Assembly: GCF_003313385.1 (NCBI RefSeq)
Contig: NZ_QMHN01000004.1
Coordinates: 462,999 to 526,998 of the forward strand
Reading direction: 5' to 3'
DNA length: 64,000 nucleotides
Source of the DNA: Pedobacter chitinilyticus
GTDB taxonomy: Bacteria; Bacteroidota; Bacteroidia; Sphingobacteriales; Sphingobacteriaceae
Notes under the pieces: generated by a model
Told to the model about the DNA's origin: nothing
The model's input: the letters and a program-made list of their open reading frames with translations, nothing else
Databases searched by the model: none
Program-made: the position numbers and the translations under genes
Shown here: positions 17,143-26,319 of the stretch, piece after piece
How positions within the stretch are numbered: the stretch's first letter is position 1
Layout of the letters: every line of letters begins with the position of its first letter

Positions 17143-17173
17143 CAAAGATAGCTTAAAATAAAAAACATCCGAA
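17143..17173 (-). promoter_or_regulatory. Promoter of the FtsB/DivIC gene
   Basis: On the minus strand TTCG, 19 nt, TATCTTTG: exact -7 and a one-mismatch -33 at correct spacing. The -33 falls inside the enolase terminator hairpin. It allows ftsB to be expressed independently of eno. Confidence 0.55.
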
Positions 17174-17195
17174 GTTTTTAAATCTTCGGATGTTT
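17163..17195 (-). terminator. Terminator of enolase gene
   Basis: AAACATCCGAAG / CTTCGGATGTTT, 12-bp stem, with a T-rich run (TTTTTTATTTT) on the minus strand side. It lies 51 bases past the eno stop codon. Confidence 0.8.
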
Positions 17196-17246
17196 TACAA
17201 ATGGAGTTTTCAACTTGTTAACACCTTATTGATGTTGAGTTGATTT

Positions 17247-18593
<1,347 letters not shown>

Positions 18594-18605
18594 CTAGGGG
18601 TTTTT

Positions 18606-18613
18606 CAAAGTTA
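18606..18613 (-). promoter_or_regulatory. -7 promoter element of eno
   Basis: TAACTTTG on the minus strand, 64 nt before the eno ATG. A TTG occurs upstream at 24 nt, longer than the usual 19-21, so the -33 is uncertain. Confidence 0.45.
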
Positions 18614-18672
18614 TAACATTTTTTAAACTTACCTAATCAATTGGTTATATTTTTTGTGGGAGCAAAGGGTAT

Positions 18673-18702
18673 AAAAAAGGCAGCTACCCTAAAATAGCTG
18701 CC
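18673..18702 (-). terminator. Intrinsic terminator of candidate RNA
   Basis: GGCAGCTA, eight-base loop, TAGCTGCC and six T on the minus strand. No protein gene ends near it. Confidence 0.75.
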
Positions 18703-18838
18703 CAATGCATAGGTAGACGAAAACTACTGAATATCACCTTTCTATGTGAATTTGAAGGTGTTCAAATTGCTGATACAACTTGTATGTTTTGCTCGTCTTT
18801 AAATGGTTTGGCAACAGTTGGAGAACTGTTGATACTAC
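18673..18838 (-). ncRNA. Candidate structured non-coding RNA upstream of eno
   Basis: About 165 nt on the minus strand with no reading frame longer than eight codons. It contains hairpin CAACAGTT-CTCC-AACTGTTG and a long rod: AGACGA pairs with TCGTCT, then AAAAC with GTTTT, then TATC with GATA and CACCTT with AAGGTG. It ends in a strong intrinsic terminator. A weak -7 match (GACCTTTG) is at 18838-18845. The eno promoter lies beyond the terminator, so this would be a separate transcript. The rod-like fold recalls 6S RNA, but identity is not established. Confidence 0.4.
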
Positions 18839-18972
18839 AAAGGTCGTTTTATTGAAAAGACTACTCGTATGTTAATCGTTTATAAACGTTTATATTCGAA
18901 TAAACCCAGCTACGGCACAGCAGGACCAAAATTTATTCGTAGTTTTATTAAATGTAAAAAGCCGATAAGCCT

Positions 18973-19320
18973 ATGATTCGATTTTGCTTAGATTGCCATA
19001 CCGAAATTAAAGGCCGTGCAGACAAGAAGTTTTGTGATGACCAATGTAGAAACAACTACAACAACAGACGCAAAAGTGTGGACGGCGAGTTTGTAAGGAA
19101 ACTAAATCAGATTTTAAATAAGAATAGAAAACTTTTACGAGAAGAAATTGCTAACGGACAATCGAACGTGAAGCGGGAAACCTTGGCCAAAAAAGGATTT
19201 GATTTTGATTATCATACGCACTATCATCTTAGTGACGCAGGTAAAGTGTATATTTTCTGTTATGAATACGGATATACCTTAGCTGGCGATGATGAAGTGA
19301 TTCTCATGAAAAAGGAATAA
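18973..19320 (+). CDS. Small protein with N-terminal zinc-ribbon-like motif
   Basis: 115 residues. The start has two cysteine pairs, CLDCHTEI and FCDDQCRNNY (CxxC, 12 residues, CxxxC), typical of a zinc ribbon like those in DUF2116-type proteins. A basic helix (NRRKS...KLNQILNKNRKLLREEI) follows and the C-terminal half (GFDFDYHTHYHLSDAGKVYIFCYEYGY) looks like a small alpha/beta domain. Nucleic-acid binding is plausible from the ribbon plus basic helix. No functional partner in the neighbourhood. Confidence 0.75.
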   Translation: MIRFCLDCHTEIKGRADKKFCDDQCRNNYNNRRKSVDGEFVRKLNQILNKNRKLLREEIANGQSNVKRETLAKKGFDFDYHTHYHLSDAGKVYIFCYEYGYTLAGDDEVILMKKE

Positions 19321-19344
19321 TTCTTCGTGATTTGAGGGGTTTGC

Positions 19345-19352
19345 TAACTTTG
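19345..19352 (+). promoter_or_regulatory. -7 promoter element of YeeE/YedE operon
   Basis: TAACTTTG, exact match to TAnnTTTG, 18 nt before the ATG at 19371. No good -33 at standard spacing. Confidence 0.5.
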
Positions 19353-19370
19353 TTAAAAATTACCTCAATT

Positions 19371-19934
19371 ATGTTTGAATTGATTAGACAGCCCTGGCCC
19401 TGGTATGTAGCGGGGCCTTTGATTGGGCTTACTGTTCCAGCTTTACTGCTGTTAGGGAATAAATCGTTTGGCATTAGCTCTTCGTTAAGGCATATCTGTG
19501 CCGCTTGTATCCCTGCCAATATTTCATTTTTTAAGTACGATTGGAAAAAGGAAGCATGGAATTTATTCTTTGTGGCTGGTATTTTGGTTGGTGGTGTTGT
19601 TGCTGCCCATTTTTTGGCCAATCCCAATCCTGTACAGGTTCATCCCAAGCTGGCTAATGAACTGGCCTCTTATGGGGTGGATAATTATAACCAGCTGGTT
19701 CCAATACAATTGATGAACTGGACTTCCTTATTTACCTTAAAGGGGTTTTTGCTGATGGTTTTCGGTGGTTTTTTGGTGGGCTTTGGAACCCGATATGCTG
19801 GGGGCTGTACCAGCGGCCATGCCATTATGGGGCTGTCTAATTTGCAATGGCCCTCATTAGTGGCCACTATTTGTTTTATGGTGGGCGGTTTTATCATGGC
19901 CAACTTATTATTGCCAATTATTTTATCGTTATAG
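19371..19934 (+). CDS. YeeE/YedE family transporter, first half
   Basis: 187-residue membrane protein of the YeeE/YedE (sulfur transport) family with about five helices. The family motif GTRYAGGCTSGHAIMG carries the conserved Cys that contacts the sulfur substrate in thiosulfate transporters of this family. ATG 19371 is preferred over a TTG-type start at 19332 because it opens the conserved N-terminus and follows a -7 element. The second half is encoded by the next gene, two bases downstream; split pairs of this kind are common in Bacteroidota and Proteobacteria. Confidence 0.87.
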   Translation: MFELIRQPWPWYVAGPLIGLTVPALLLLGNKSFGISSSLRHICAACIPANISFFKYDWKKEAWNLFFVAGILVGGVVAAHFLANPNPVQVHPKLANELASYGVDNYNQLVPIQLMNWTSLFTLKGFLLMVFGGFLVGFGTRYAGGCTSGHAIMGLSNLQWPSLVATICFMVGGFIMANLLLPIILSL

Positions 19935-19936
19935 GT

Positions 19937-20371
19937 ATGGAACATAGAAGGTCAAAAGGTTGGGGCAATTTGAAGTATTTGATACTGGGGACATTGTTTG
20001 GGATGGTTTTTGTAAAGGCTGAAATAGTGAGCTGGTTTAGGATACAGGAAATGTTCAGATTGCAATCTTTTCATATGTACGGCGTAATTGGAAGTGCCGT
20101 TGTGGTTGGAATGTTGTCGGTATTTATCATCAAGAGATTTAAAATAAAGAGTTTAAGTGGTGAGCCAATTACCTTGCAGCCAAAGCAATTTAATAAAGGG
20201 CAAATATATGGTGGCCTATTATTTGGTTTTGGATGGGCGCTTACTGGAGCTTGTCCTGGGCCGCTATTTGCACAAATTGGAACAGGCGCCACGGTGGTTG
20301 CAGTAACTTTGTTGAGCGCTATTGCTGGCACTTGGTTTTATGGTTTAATCAAAGAAAAATTACCTCATTAA
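19937..20371 (+). CDS. YeeE/YedE family transporter, second half (DUF6691 type)
   Basis: 144-residue membrane protein with about four helices and the second conserved motif FGWALTGACPGPLFAQIG, including its Cys. It completes the pore-forming repeat of the preceding protein. The ATG at 19937 lies two bases after the upstream stop, and its own TAA overlaps the next ATG (TAATG). Thiosulfate or another sulfur compound is the expected substrate from family knowledge; it is not shown by the sequence. Confidence 0.85.
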   Translation: MEHRRSKGWGNLKYLILGTLFGMVFVKAEIVSWFRIQEMFRLQSFHMYGVIGSAVVVGMLSVFIIKRFKIKSLSGEPITLQPKQFNKGQIYGGLLFGFGWALTGACPGPLFAQIGTGATVVAVTLLSAIAGTWFYGLIKEKLPH

Positions 20372-21108
20372 TGGAACAAATTTTAATTATTACTGGAGGA
20401 AGTAAAGGTATTGGTAGAGGTATTATTGAAGCTTATTTGGCCAAAGGCGTACGTGTTTTTTCGATAGCACGAAGTGTGGATGCGGAACTTAGTGCTAAAG
20501 GCGTTACTCAAATTTCGTTTGACCTTACCAAAACAGAACAGGTGGAGCAGCAGCTTGGGGCTATTTTTGAACTATTGAATGCAGATGAAATTGTTAAAAT
20601 TACTTTGGTAAACAATGCTGGTACTTTGGGAGAAATAGCGCCACTTGAGAAACTGGAGGCGAAAGTGATTGAACAGGTATTTAAACTGAATACGGTAGTG
20701 CCGTATATCTGTAGTGCGGCTTTTGTTAGGCTTACTCGTGAAATTTCTGCAGAAAAATCTATCCTAAATATTAGTTCGGGTGCTGCATTGAAGCCTTATT
20801 ACGGTTGGTCTACTTATTGCGGTAGCAAAGCAGCGTTAAATATGTTGACGCAAAATTTGGCCTTGGAACAACAAGACCTTACTAATGGGGTAAAGGTATT
20901 GGCTATTGCGCCTGGAGTAGTAGATACTGATATGCAAGCGCAAATTCGTAAAAGTGATAAGGATGATTTTAAAGAAGTGGAAAGATTTGTAGCGTTGAAA
21001 GCAGATGGAGGGTTAAATAATGCCGCTGCGGTAGGAGAAAGCATTTATCAAATGGATCAGGACAAAACCATTGCCAGCGGTTCGATTTTAAGGGTAGAGG
21101 GTAAATAA
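20371..21108 (+). CDS. Short-chain dehydrogenase/reductase (sepiapterin-reductase/YueD-like)
   Basis: 245 residues. Rossmann motif TGGSKGIGRG, NNAG, catalytic Ser in ISSGAALKPYYGW, Tyr-x3-Lys in YCGSKAALNM, and IAPGVVDTDMQ. The layout with the Ser motif followed by the GW-STYCGSKAA stretch resembles sepiapterin reductase and YueD-type benzil reductases. The start overlaps the stop of the YeeE/YedE gene by one base, indicating translational coupling, although a functional link with sulfur transport is not obvious. Confidence 0.83.
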   Translation: MEQILIITGGSKGIGRGIIEAYLAKGVRVFSIARSVDAELSAKGVTQISFDLTKTEQVEQQLGAIFELLNADEIVKITLVNNAGTLGEIAPLEKLEAKVIEQVFKLNTVVPYICSAAFVRLTREISAEKSILNISSGAALKPYYGWSTYCGSKAALNMLTQNLALEQQDLTNGVKVLAIAPGVVDTDMQAQIRKSDKDDFKEVERFVALKADGGLNNAAAVGESIYQMDQDKTIASGSILRVEGK

Positions 21109-21652
21109 CGTGAATTCCAGTTAAGGAAATGCTTTCTACGCATCATAACAGGTTTTAGGCCAAAAAAATCAGTTTTTACTACTATGCATGGTTCTGTCGC
21201 TTCGCGGACAAACTTTTATCAAGTAGTTTTTATTGTTTTATTTGTCTTGATGCTTTCGCAGGCTCAGGTTTCCTGTAGATGAAAGAAGTATGCAAAAAAA
21301 TCCACGGCTGCACCCTGTTCTATTAAAGGAATAATTAAGGCCAATTGGTGCATGCCGAACAGGCCAAGGCCGATTTTAATAGAACGAAGAGGCTTTGCTG
21401 AGGCTGGAGATAATGAAAAATTACAAAACGCTTCCAGACTCATGTTAATATGAATTTAGTTGGCGGCTAGAGCATGGTGTCTGCTGGCTCCCTCCGATTT
21501 GTCAGAGAGAGTGCGTGACGGAATTCCCCTCTCCCAGAGGGGTGCCCAACGGGCGGGGTGTTTATTGCCATAAGTACAACCCTGAAATTAATAAACCCCA
21601 ATTGAAACATTTTACGGTTTTTGATGTTCTGTTACCACTAAAACTGAGATAA
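21109..21652. other. Gene-free stretch with several hairpins
   Basis: No convincing reading frame. GTTCTATTAAA (21317) pairs with TTTAATAGAAC (21375) around GGCC-rich inner repeats. Near 21522 lies CCCCTCTCCCAGAGGGG, followed by GGTGCCCAACGGGCGGGG. GGCTCAGG near 21260 is also found in modular repeat copy C. It appears to be accumulated repeat debris. Confidence 0.5.
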
Positions 21653-22114
21653 ATGATGAAAGTTGTTATTGGACTATCAATGCTCGCTTGCTTAGGTGCA
21701 TGTACGCAAACGACCAAGGTTACTGGCGATAAGGCGAAAACAGATTCGGTGGCAAATATTCCCGTGGCAGAACAAACATGCTATGCTTATATTAAAGGCA
21801 AAGATACCGCTGAACTTACTTTGATTACAACAGGTATAGTTTCAACTGGAGAGTTGAAATACAAGTGGTTTGAGAAAGATAAAAATATAGGGACGATTGA
21901 AGGCGAGATGCATGGTGATACCTTAATTGCGGCGTATACTTTCGATTCTGAAGGACAAAAGTCGGTAAGACAAGTAGCCTTTTTGAAAAAAGGGAACCAG
22001 TTTTTAGAGGGCTTTGGTGACGTGGAGGAGAAAGACGGAAAAACGCTTTTCAAAGATTTGAAGAAGCTAGATTTTAGTCCATCGATGGTGTTTGAAAAGG
22101 TAGCCTGCAAATAG
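21653..22114 (+). CDS. Small lipoprotein of unknown function
   Basis: 153 residues with a lipoprotein signal (LACLGAC, lipobox Cys about 17). The mature part begins with a Thr/Lys-rich linker, then CYAYIKGKDTAELTLITTGIVSTGELKYKW and GEMHGDTLIAAYTFDSEGQKSVRQVAFLKKG, a beta-strand pattern seen in many small Bacteroidota lipoproteins. Its stop codon is one base from the stop of the convergent RluA gene, with no terminator between them. Function not recognised. Confidence 0.75.
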   Translation: MMKVVIGLSMLACLGACTQTTKVTGDKAKTDSVANIPVAEQTCYAYIKGKDTAELTLITTGIVSTGELKYKWFEKDKNIGTIEGEMHGDTLIAAYTFDSEGQKSVRQVAFLKKGNQFLEGFGDVEEKDGKTLFKDLKKLDFSPSMVFEKVACK

Positions 22115-22115
22115 C

Positions 22116-22802
22116 TTAAAATTTCTCGAATTTTTCCCAAAAGCCATCTTTAGGTAGCTTGGCAAATATTTTTACGGGCTCTTTTTTTACGGGATGTATA
22201 AATTCCAATTGGCGGGCGTGCAGGCAAATACTGCCTTTTTTGCTTCCTCGTGGATAACCGTATTTATTGTCACCTACAATAGGGCAGCCCATGTTAGAAA
22301 GTTGAACCCTAATTTGGTGCGAACGTCCAGTAAGTGGATTTACCCTTAATAAATAATAGCCGTCAAGCTCGGTTAATAATTGATAATCTAGTTCGCAGTA
22401 TTGGCTTCCTTTTACTTGGTGGTCGTAGGCGGTTACCACATTTTTCTTAGGATTTTTAATGAGCCAATCTACGAGTTTTCCTTGTGGTTTGGCAGGTTTT
22501 TTTCGCACTACAGCAAAATAAGTCTTTTTAATTTCGCGGTTTTTGAAAATGGCGTTCATCCTATCTAGTGCCTTGCTGGTTTTGGCAAATAGGATTAATC
22601 CGCTTACGGGCCTGTCTAAACGATGTACTACTCCTAAAAATGCACCTCCCGGTTTATCGTATTTGGCCGCAATGTATTTTTTAACTTGCTCATCCAGAGG
22701 CTCGTCGCCAGTTTCGTCAACTTGTACAATATCTCCAGCTCTTTTATTAACGGCAATTAAATGATTGTCTTCGTAAAGGATGTCTGCGTCGGTAATGGCC
22801 AT
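22116..22802 (-). CDS. RluA-family pseudouridine synthase
   Basis: 228 residues. Catalytic signature GVVHRLDRPVSGLILFAKT contains the essential Asp; supporting motifs are KTYFAVV, PLTGRSHQIRVQLSNMGCPIVGDNKYG and LHARQLEFIHP. It has no S4 domain, so it belongs to the short RluA-like group that modifies rRNA or tRNA; the exact site cannot be named. It lies upstream of no co-directional partner and converges with a lipoprotein gene. Confidence 0.9.
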   Translation of the reverse strand: MAITDADILYEDNHLIAVNKRAGDIVQVDETGDEPLDEQVKKYIAAKYDKPGGAFLGVVHRLDRPVSGLILFAKTSKALDRMNAIFKNREIKKTYFAVVRKKPAKPQGKLVDWLIKNPKKNVVTAYDHQVKGSQYCELDYQLLTELDGYYLLRVNPLTGRSHQIRVQLSNMGCPIVGDNKYGYPRGSKKGSICLHARQLEFIHPVKKEPVKIFAKLPKDGFWEKFEKF

Positions 22803-22848
22803 TTTAGTGGGTAGTAGTTAGTTTTTAGTAGTTGTGTTTGTGGTCTAA

Positions 22849-22937
22849 ACCCGATTGAAGTGGAAACACTTTTTGTCGTATCCTTCGACAGGCTCAGGAT
22901 GGCAATAACAAAAAGGTTGGAACAAAAAGCGGGACTG
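22849..22937 (+). repeat. Modular dispersed repeat, copy C
   Basis: Left end CCGATTGAAGTGGAAACAC then TTTTTGT; right end AACAAAAAGGTTGGAAC then AAAAAGCGGGACTG. The interior here is TCCTTCGACAGGCTCAGGA, different from copies A, B and D. Confidence 0.7.
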
Positions 22938-23009
22938 ATTTTACCGATAAGCATTAAACCTACTTTTCAAAAAAGTCTTTTTTCTTTGCTCCTTTATCCT
23001 TTCTCCAAT

Positions 23010-23825
23010 CTAATATTGTTCTTTTTCGTTAGGGAAATCGTTCGCTTTTACATCGCTGATGTATGATTGTGCCGCTTCTTTGATGCCTTCGTACAGGTTA
23101 AGGTACTGGCGTAAAAAGCGAGGTCTGAAACCTTTGGTTAGGCCAATCATGTCATTTACCACCAATACTTGACCATCGCAATGTGGGCCGGCGCCAATGC
23201 CAATGGTAGGGATTTGTAGGCTTTCTGTGGCTTCTTTGGCCAGTTTAGCGGGGATTTTTTCGAGTACAATGCCGAAACAGCCAGCTTGCTCTAGGGCCAG
23301 CACATCTGTTTTAAGTTTGTTGGCTTCGGCTTCGTCTTTGGCTCTAACGGTGTAAGTTCCAAATTTATAAATGGACTGTGGGGTAAGTCCCAAGTGCCCC
23401 ATTACAGGAATGCCAGCGGTAATGATGCGTTGAACGGATTCAACAATCTCAATGCCGCCTTCGAGTTTTACGCCATGTGCGCCTGATTCTTTCATGATGC
23501 GAATGGCCGAGTTGAGGGCTTCTTTTGAGTTGCCCTGATAGGAACCGAAAGGTAGGTCGACTACTACAAAGGCTCTATGTGCGCCACGCACCACTGACTG
23601 GGCGTGGTAGATCATTTGATCGAGGGTAATGGGCAAGGTTGTTTCGTGTCCGGCCATTACATTAGAGGCCGAGTCGCCCACTAATAAAACATCTAGGCCT
23701 GCGTCATCTAATATGGTGGCCATAGAATAGTCGTAAGCGGTAAGCATGGCAATTTTTTCTTTGCGCTGCTTCATCTCTTGTAAAATATGCGTGGTTACAC
23801 GCTTTATTTCTTTGTTTACCGACAT
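23010..23825 (-). CDS. panB: 3-methyl-2-oxobutanoate hydroxymethyltransferase
   Basis: 271-residue TIM-barrel enzyme, first committed step of pantothenate synthesis, transferring a hydroxymethyl group from methylenetetrahydrofolate to 2-oxoisovalerate. Motifs: [37 protein letters not shown] (metal Asp residues), [28 protein letters not shown] and [18 protein letters not shown] 23825 starts [10 protein letters not shown]; a further in-frame ATG lies seven codons upstream but overlaps the -7 element. Stand-alone gene; panC and panD are not in the window. Confidence 0.94.
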   Translation of the reverse strand: MSVNKEIKRVTTHILQEMKQRKEKIAMLTAYDYSMATILDDAGLDVLLVGDSASNVMAGHETTLPITLDQMIYHAQSVVRGAHRAFVVVDLPFGSYQGNSKEALNSAIRIMKESGAHGVKLEGGIEIVESVQRIITAGIPVMGHLGLTPQSIYKFGTYTVRAKDEAEANKLKTDVLALEQAGCFGIVLEKIPAKLAKEATESLQIPTIGIGAGPHCDGQVLVVNDMIGLTKGFRPRFLRQYLNLYEGIKEAAQSYISDVKANDFPNEKEQY

Positions 23826-23845
23826 GATTTTTGTTTTAGTGCACA

Positions 23846-23853
23846 CAAAATTA
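23846..23853 (-). promoter_or_regulatory. -7 promoter element of panB
   Basis: TAATTTTG on the minus strand, about 20 nt before the ATG at 23825; no clear -33. Confidence 0.4.
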
Positions 23854-24017
23854 GGGTTTATTTTTTAAAAAAGTGGTTAGTCACTAGTGGCTAGGGGTTA
23901 GGTACTAGGTATCAGTTATATAGTGCTTATTATCTGTTGAATGACTGATCAATTAATCCATTTCAACGATTAACCGATTAGCGATCTTTAGGCTTCATAA
24001 ATTTTTTGAAAAAAATC

Positions 24018-24049
24018 TTGAAAAAAGCCATGTAAAAGACATACCTTTG
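24018..24049 (+). promoter_or_regulatory. Promoter of carA
   Basis: TTG at 24018-24020, 21 nt, TACCTTTG at 24042-24049. It predicts a leader of about 115 nt before the carA ATG. Confidence 0.65.
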
Positions 24050-24060
24050 TACTCCGAAAT

Positions 24061-24140
24061 GAGAGAGTTCAAACAGCAGGTTTTATCATCTAGGAAAAGC
24101 GGCATGTCCGTTAAAAACTCTCTTTCTTTATTGTCTTTTT
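24061..24140 (+). promoter_or_regulatory. Candidate attenuator in the carA leader
   Basis: GAGAGTT (24063-24069) pairs with AACTCTC (24116-24122), directly followed by a pyrimidine run (TTTCTTTATTG then TCTTTTTTT). A smaller AGCGG/CCGTT hairpin sits in the loop. The form is that of a leader terminator. Control by pyrimidine or arginine supply is inference. Confidence 0.4.
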
Positions 24141-24167
24141 TTATCCCCAATTTTTATTGTAATTTAA

Positions 24168-25280
24168 ATGACTAACTACACTAAGTTACCAGCGATTTTG
24201 TTATTAGCCGATGGCACCGTATTTTATGGCAAGGCTGCTGGAAAAATAGGAACTACTACTGGTGAGATCTGCTTCAACACAGGTATGACAGGTTATCAGG
24301 AAGTTTTTACGGATCCTTCTTATTTCGGGCAAATTATGGTGACTACCAATGCACATATTGGTAATTACGGTATGCACCGCGATGAGGTGGAATCTGACGG
24401 AATTAAAATTGCGGGTTTGGTCTGCAAAAATTACAACATCAACTATTCAAGAAAGCAAGCTTCGGAATCGATCCAAGATAGTTTCGAGAGTGAAAACATT
24501 GTTGGTATTTCTGATATCGATACACGTGCTTTAGTGCGTCACATCCGTAACAAGGGAGCAATGAATGCCATCATCTCTTCGGAAATTACAGATTTGCAGG
24601 AGTTGAGAAAGAAATTGGAAGAAGTACCGCCAATGGATGGTTTAGAGCTTTCGTCGGTAGTATCTACCAAAGAGGCTTACTACTATGGTAATCCTGAAGC
24701 ACCAGTTAAGGTAGCAGCTTTGGATTTAGGGATTAAAAAGAACATCCTTCGTAATTTTGATGACAGAGAGATTTATGTAAAGGTATTCCCTGCTAAAACT
24801 ACTTTCGAAGAAATGAATACTTGGGGTGCTGATGGTTATTTTATCTCTAACGGCCCTGGTGACCCTAGTGCCATGCCTTATGCGATTGAAACCGTAAAAG
24901 CAATTTTGGCTGCGGATAAACCATTATTCGGAATTTGTTTAGGTCACCAATTGTTGGCAGAAGCTAACGGTATTGGTACCATGAAAATGTTTAACGGTCA
25001 CCGTGGTTTAAACCACCCAGTAAAAAATATTATTAAAAATCACTGCGAGGTGACTTCTCAAAACCACGGTTTTGGTGTGATTCCTGAAGAGGTTAAACAA
25101 TCGGACAAAGTGGAGATTACCCATATTAACTTGAACGATGACTCGATTGAAGGTATCCGTGTGAAAGGCAAAAAAGCTTTCTCAGTACAGTACCACCCAG
25201 AGAGTTCACCAGGTCCACACGATTCTCGTTACCTTTTTGATGACTTTTTAAGCATGATTAAGGGCGATTTAGTTTGGTAA
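24168..25280 (+). CDS. carA: Carbamoyl-phosphate synthase small (glutamine-hydrolysing) subunit
   Basis: 370 residues. It supplies ammonia from glutamine for carbamoyl phosphate, feeding pyrimidine and arginine synthesis. The N-terminal domain has LLLADGTVFYGKAAG and FNTGMTGYQEVFTDPSY; the C-terminal class I amidotransferase has GPGDPSAM, the nucleophile Cys in FGICLGHQLL, and the His-Glu pair in QYHPESSPGP. Complete. The large subunit gene carB does not follow, so the subunits are encoded apart. Confidence 0.96.
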   Translation: MTNYTKLPAILLLADGTVFYGKAAGKIGTTTGEICFNTGMTGYQEVFTDPSYFGQIMVTTNAHIGNYGMHRDEVESDGIKIAGLVCKNYNINYSRKQASESIQDSFESENIVGISDIDTRALVRHIRNKGAMNAIISSEITDLQELRKKLEEVPPMDGLELSSVVSTKEAYYYGNPEAPVKVAALDLGIKKNILRNFDDREIYVKVFPAKTTFEEMNTWGADGYFISNGPGDPSAMPYAIETVKAILAADKPLFGICLGHQLLAEANGIGTMKMFNGHRGLNHPVKNIIKNHCEVTSQNHGFGVIPEEVKQSDKVEITHINLNDDSIEGIRVKGKKAFSVQYHPESSPGPHDSRYLFDDFLSMIKGDLVW

Positions 25281-25341
25281 TAACTGGCTAAAGGGTAGAA
25301 GGCCAAAGTTGATAAGGCATTTTACCATATCAAATAATAAG

Positions 25342-25371
25342 AGGATGTTTGTTGAAGCAAGCATCCTTTTT
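25342..25371 (+). terminator. Terminator after carA
   Basis: AGGATGTTTG / CAAGCATCCT (one G-U) with a six-base loop and a T-run, 60 nt past the stop. Confidence 0.8.
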
Positions 25372-25514
25372 AGTTTGAAGGAGTTCCCCCAACAACTATG
25401 CGACCAAAAACTAAACTACCAATCACCGAGTTAATTCATCATTTCATCCTCATAATTATTCCAATTAGCGGAAAAACATTTAGCGTTTAGCGCAAGCTTC
25501 TTACTTTTATATTG

Positions 25515-26279
25515 ATGACAGACAGAAAAGCAATTATTAGCGTAAGCAATTTGGTAAAGCATTACGACGACTTCAAAGCGGTGCAAGGCCTTTCGTTTGA
25601 AGTTTATGAAAACGAAATATTTGGTTTGCTAGGTCCTAACGGTGCTGGTAAAACTACCACCTTGGAAATTATAGAGACCTTGCGCAGCAAAACCAGTGGT
25701 GAGGTTACTGTTGATGGTTTGAATATTGATACGAATGCCAGTGCCATTAAGCAAATTATTGGTGTGCAGTTGCAAGCCGCAGGTTATTATCCAAACTTGA
25801 ACTTGGTAGAGCTATTGGAACTTTTTGCAGGTTTGTATGGTGCCAACATTAGCCCAATGGAGATGTTAGCCAAAGTGAACTTGCAGGAGAAGGCCAAAGC
25901 AAAATATAAAGAGCTTTCTGGTGGACAGAAACAGCGGTTTTCTATTGCTACTACACTCATTAATTCGCCAAAGATTATCTTTTTGGATGAACCTACTACA
26001 GGATTGGACCCGCAGGCCCGTAGAAATTTATGGGATTTGATTAGCGAAATCCGTAACAGTGGAACTACCGTAGTATTAACCACGCACTATATGGATGAGG
26101 CGGAACAGTTGTGCGATAGGGTAGCCTTTGTGGAGGCGGGAAAAATAATTGCCTTGGATACGCCTGATAAACTGATCGATAATTTAATTGCCAGCGGTTT
26201 TGAACGCAAAAAAGAAGTGAAAGCTGCGAATTTAGAAGATGTTTTTATTAGCCTTACAGGCAAGGAGTGGAGAGAATAA
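25515..26279 (+). CDS. ABC transporter ATP-binding protein
   Basis: 254 residues. Walker A GPNGAGKTT, Q-loop region, signature LSGGQKQRFSIA, Walker B KIIFLDEPTTGLDP and the switch His in TTHYMD. It is of the DRI/CcmA-like export class that pairs with ABC-2 permeases. ATG 25515 directly follows an in-frame TTG at 25512. The permease gene follows after 40 bases. Substrate unknown; drug, lipid or polysaccharide export are typical for the class. Confidence 0.93.
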   Translation: MTDRKAIISVSNLVKHYDDFKAVQGLSFEVYENEIFGLLGPNGAGKTTTLEIIETLRSKTSGEVTVDGLNIDTNASAIKQIIGVQLQAAGYYPNLNLVELLELFAGLYGANISPMEMLAKVNLQEKAKAKYKELSGGQKQRFSIATTLINSPKIIFLDEPTTGLDPQARRNLWDLISEIRNSGTTVVLTTHYMDEAEQLCDRVAFVEAGKIIALDTPDKLIDNLIASGFERKKEVKAANLEDVFISLTGKEWRE

Positions 26280-26319
26280 TAAGAAGTAAAGAGTTTAAAG
26301 TAATAAGTTAAAATAGGAT

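Noticed and set aside
19332..19370. Upstream non-ATG start for the first YeeE/YedE gene.
   Set aside because: It would overlap the -7 element; ATG 19371 is normal for the family.
23870..23935. TAGTTAGT/GGCTAGGGG-like degenerate repeats, also near 8551, 22805 and 32690.
   Set aside because: Low complexity and without a stable alignment; noted but not called as a family.
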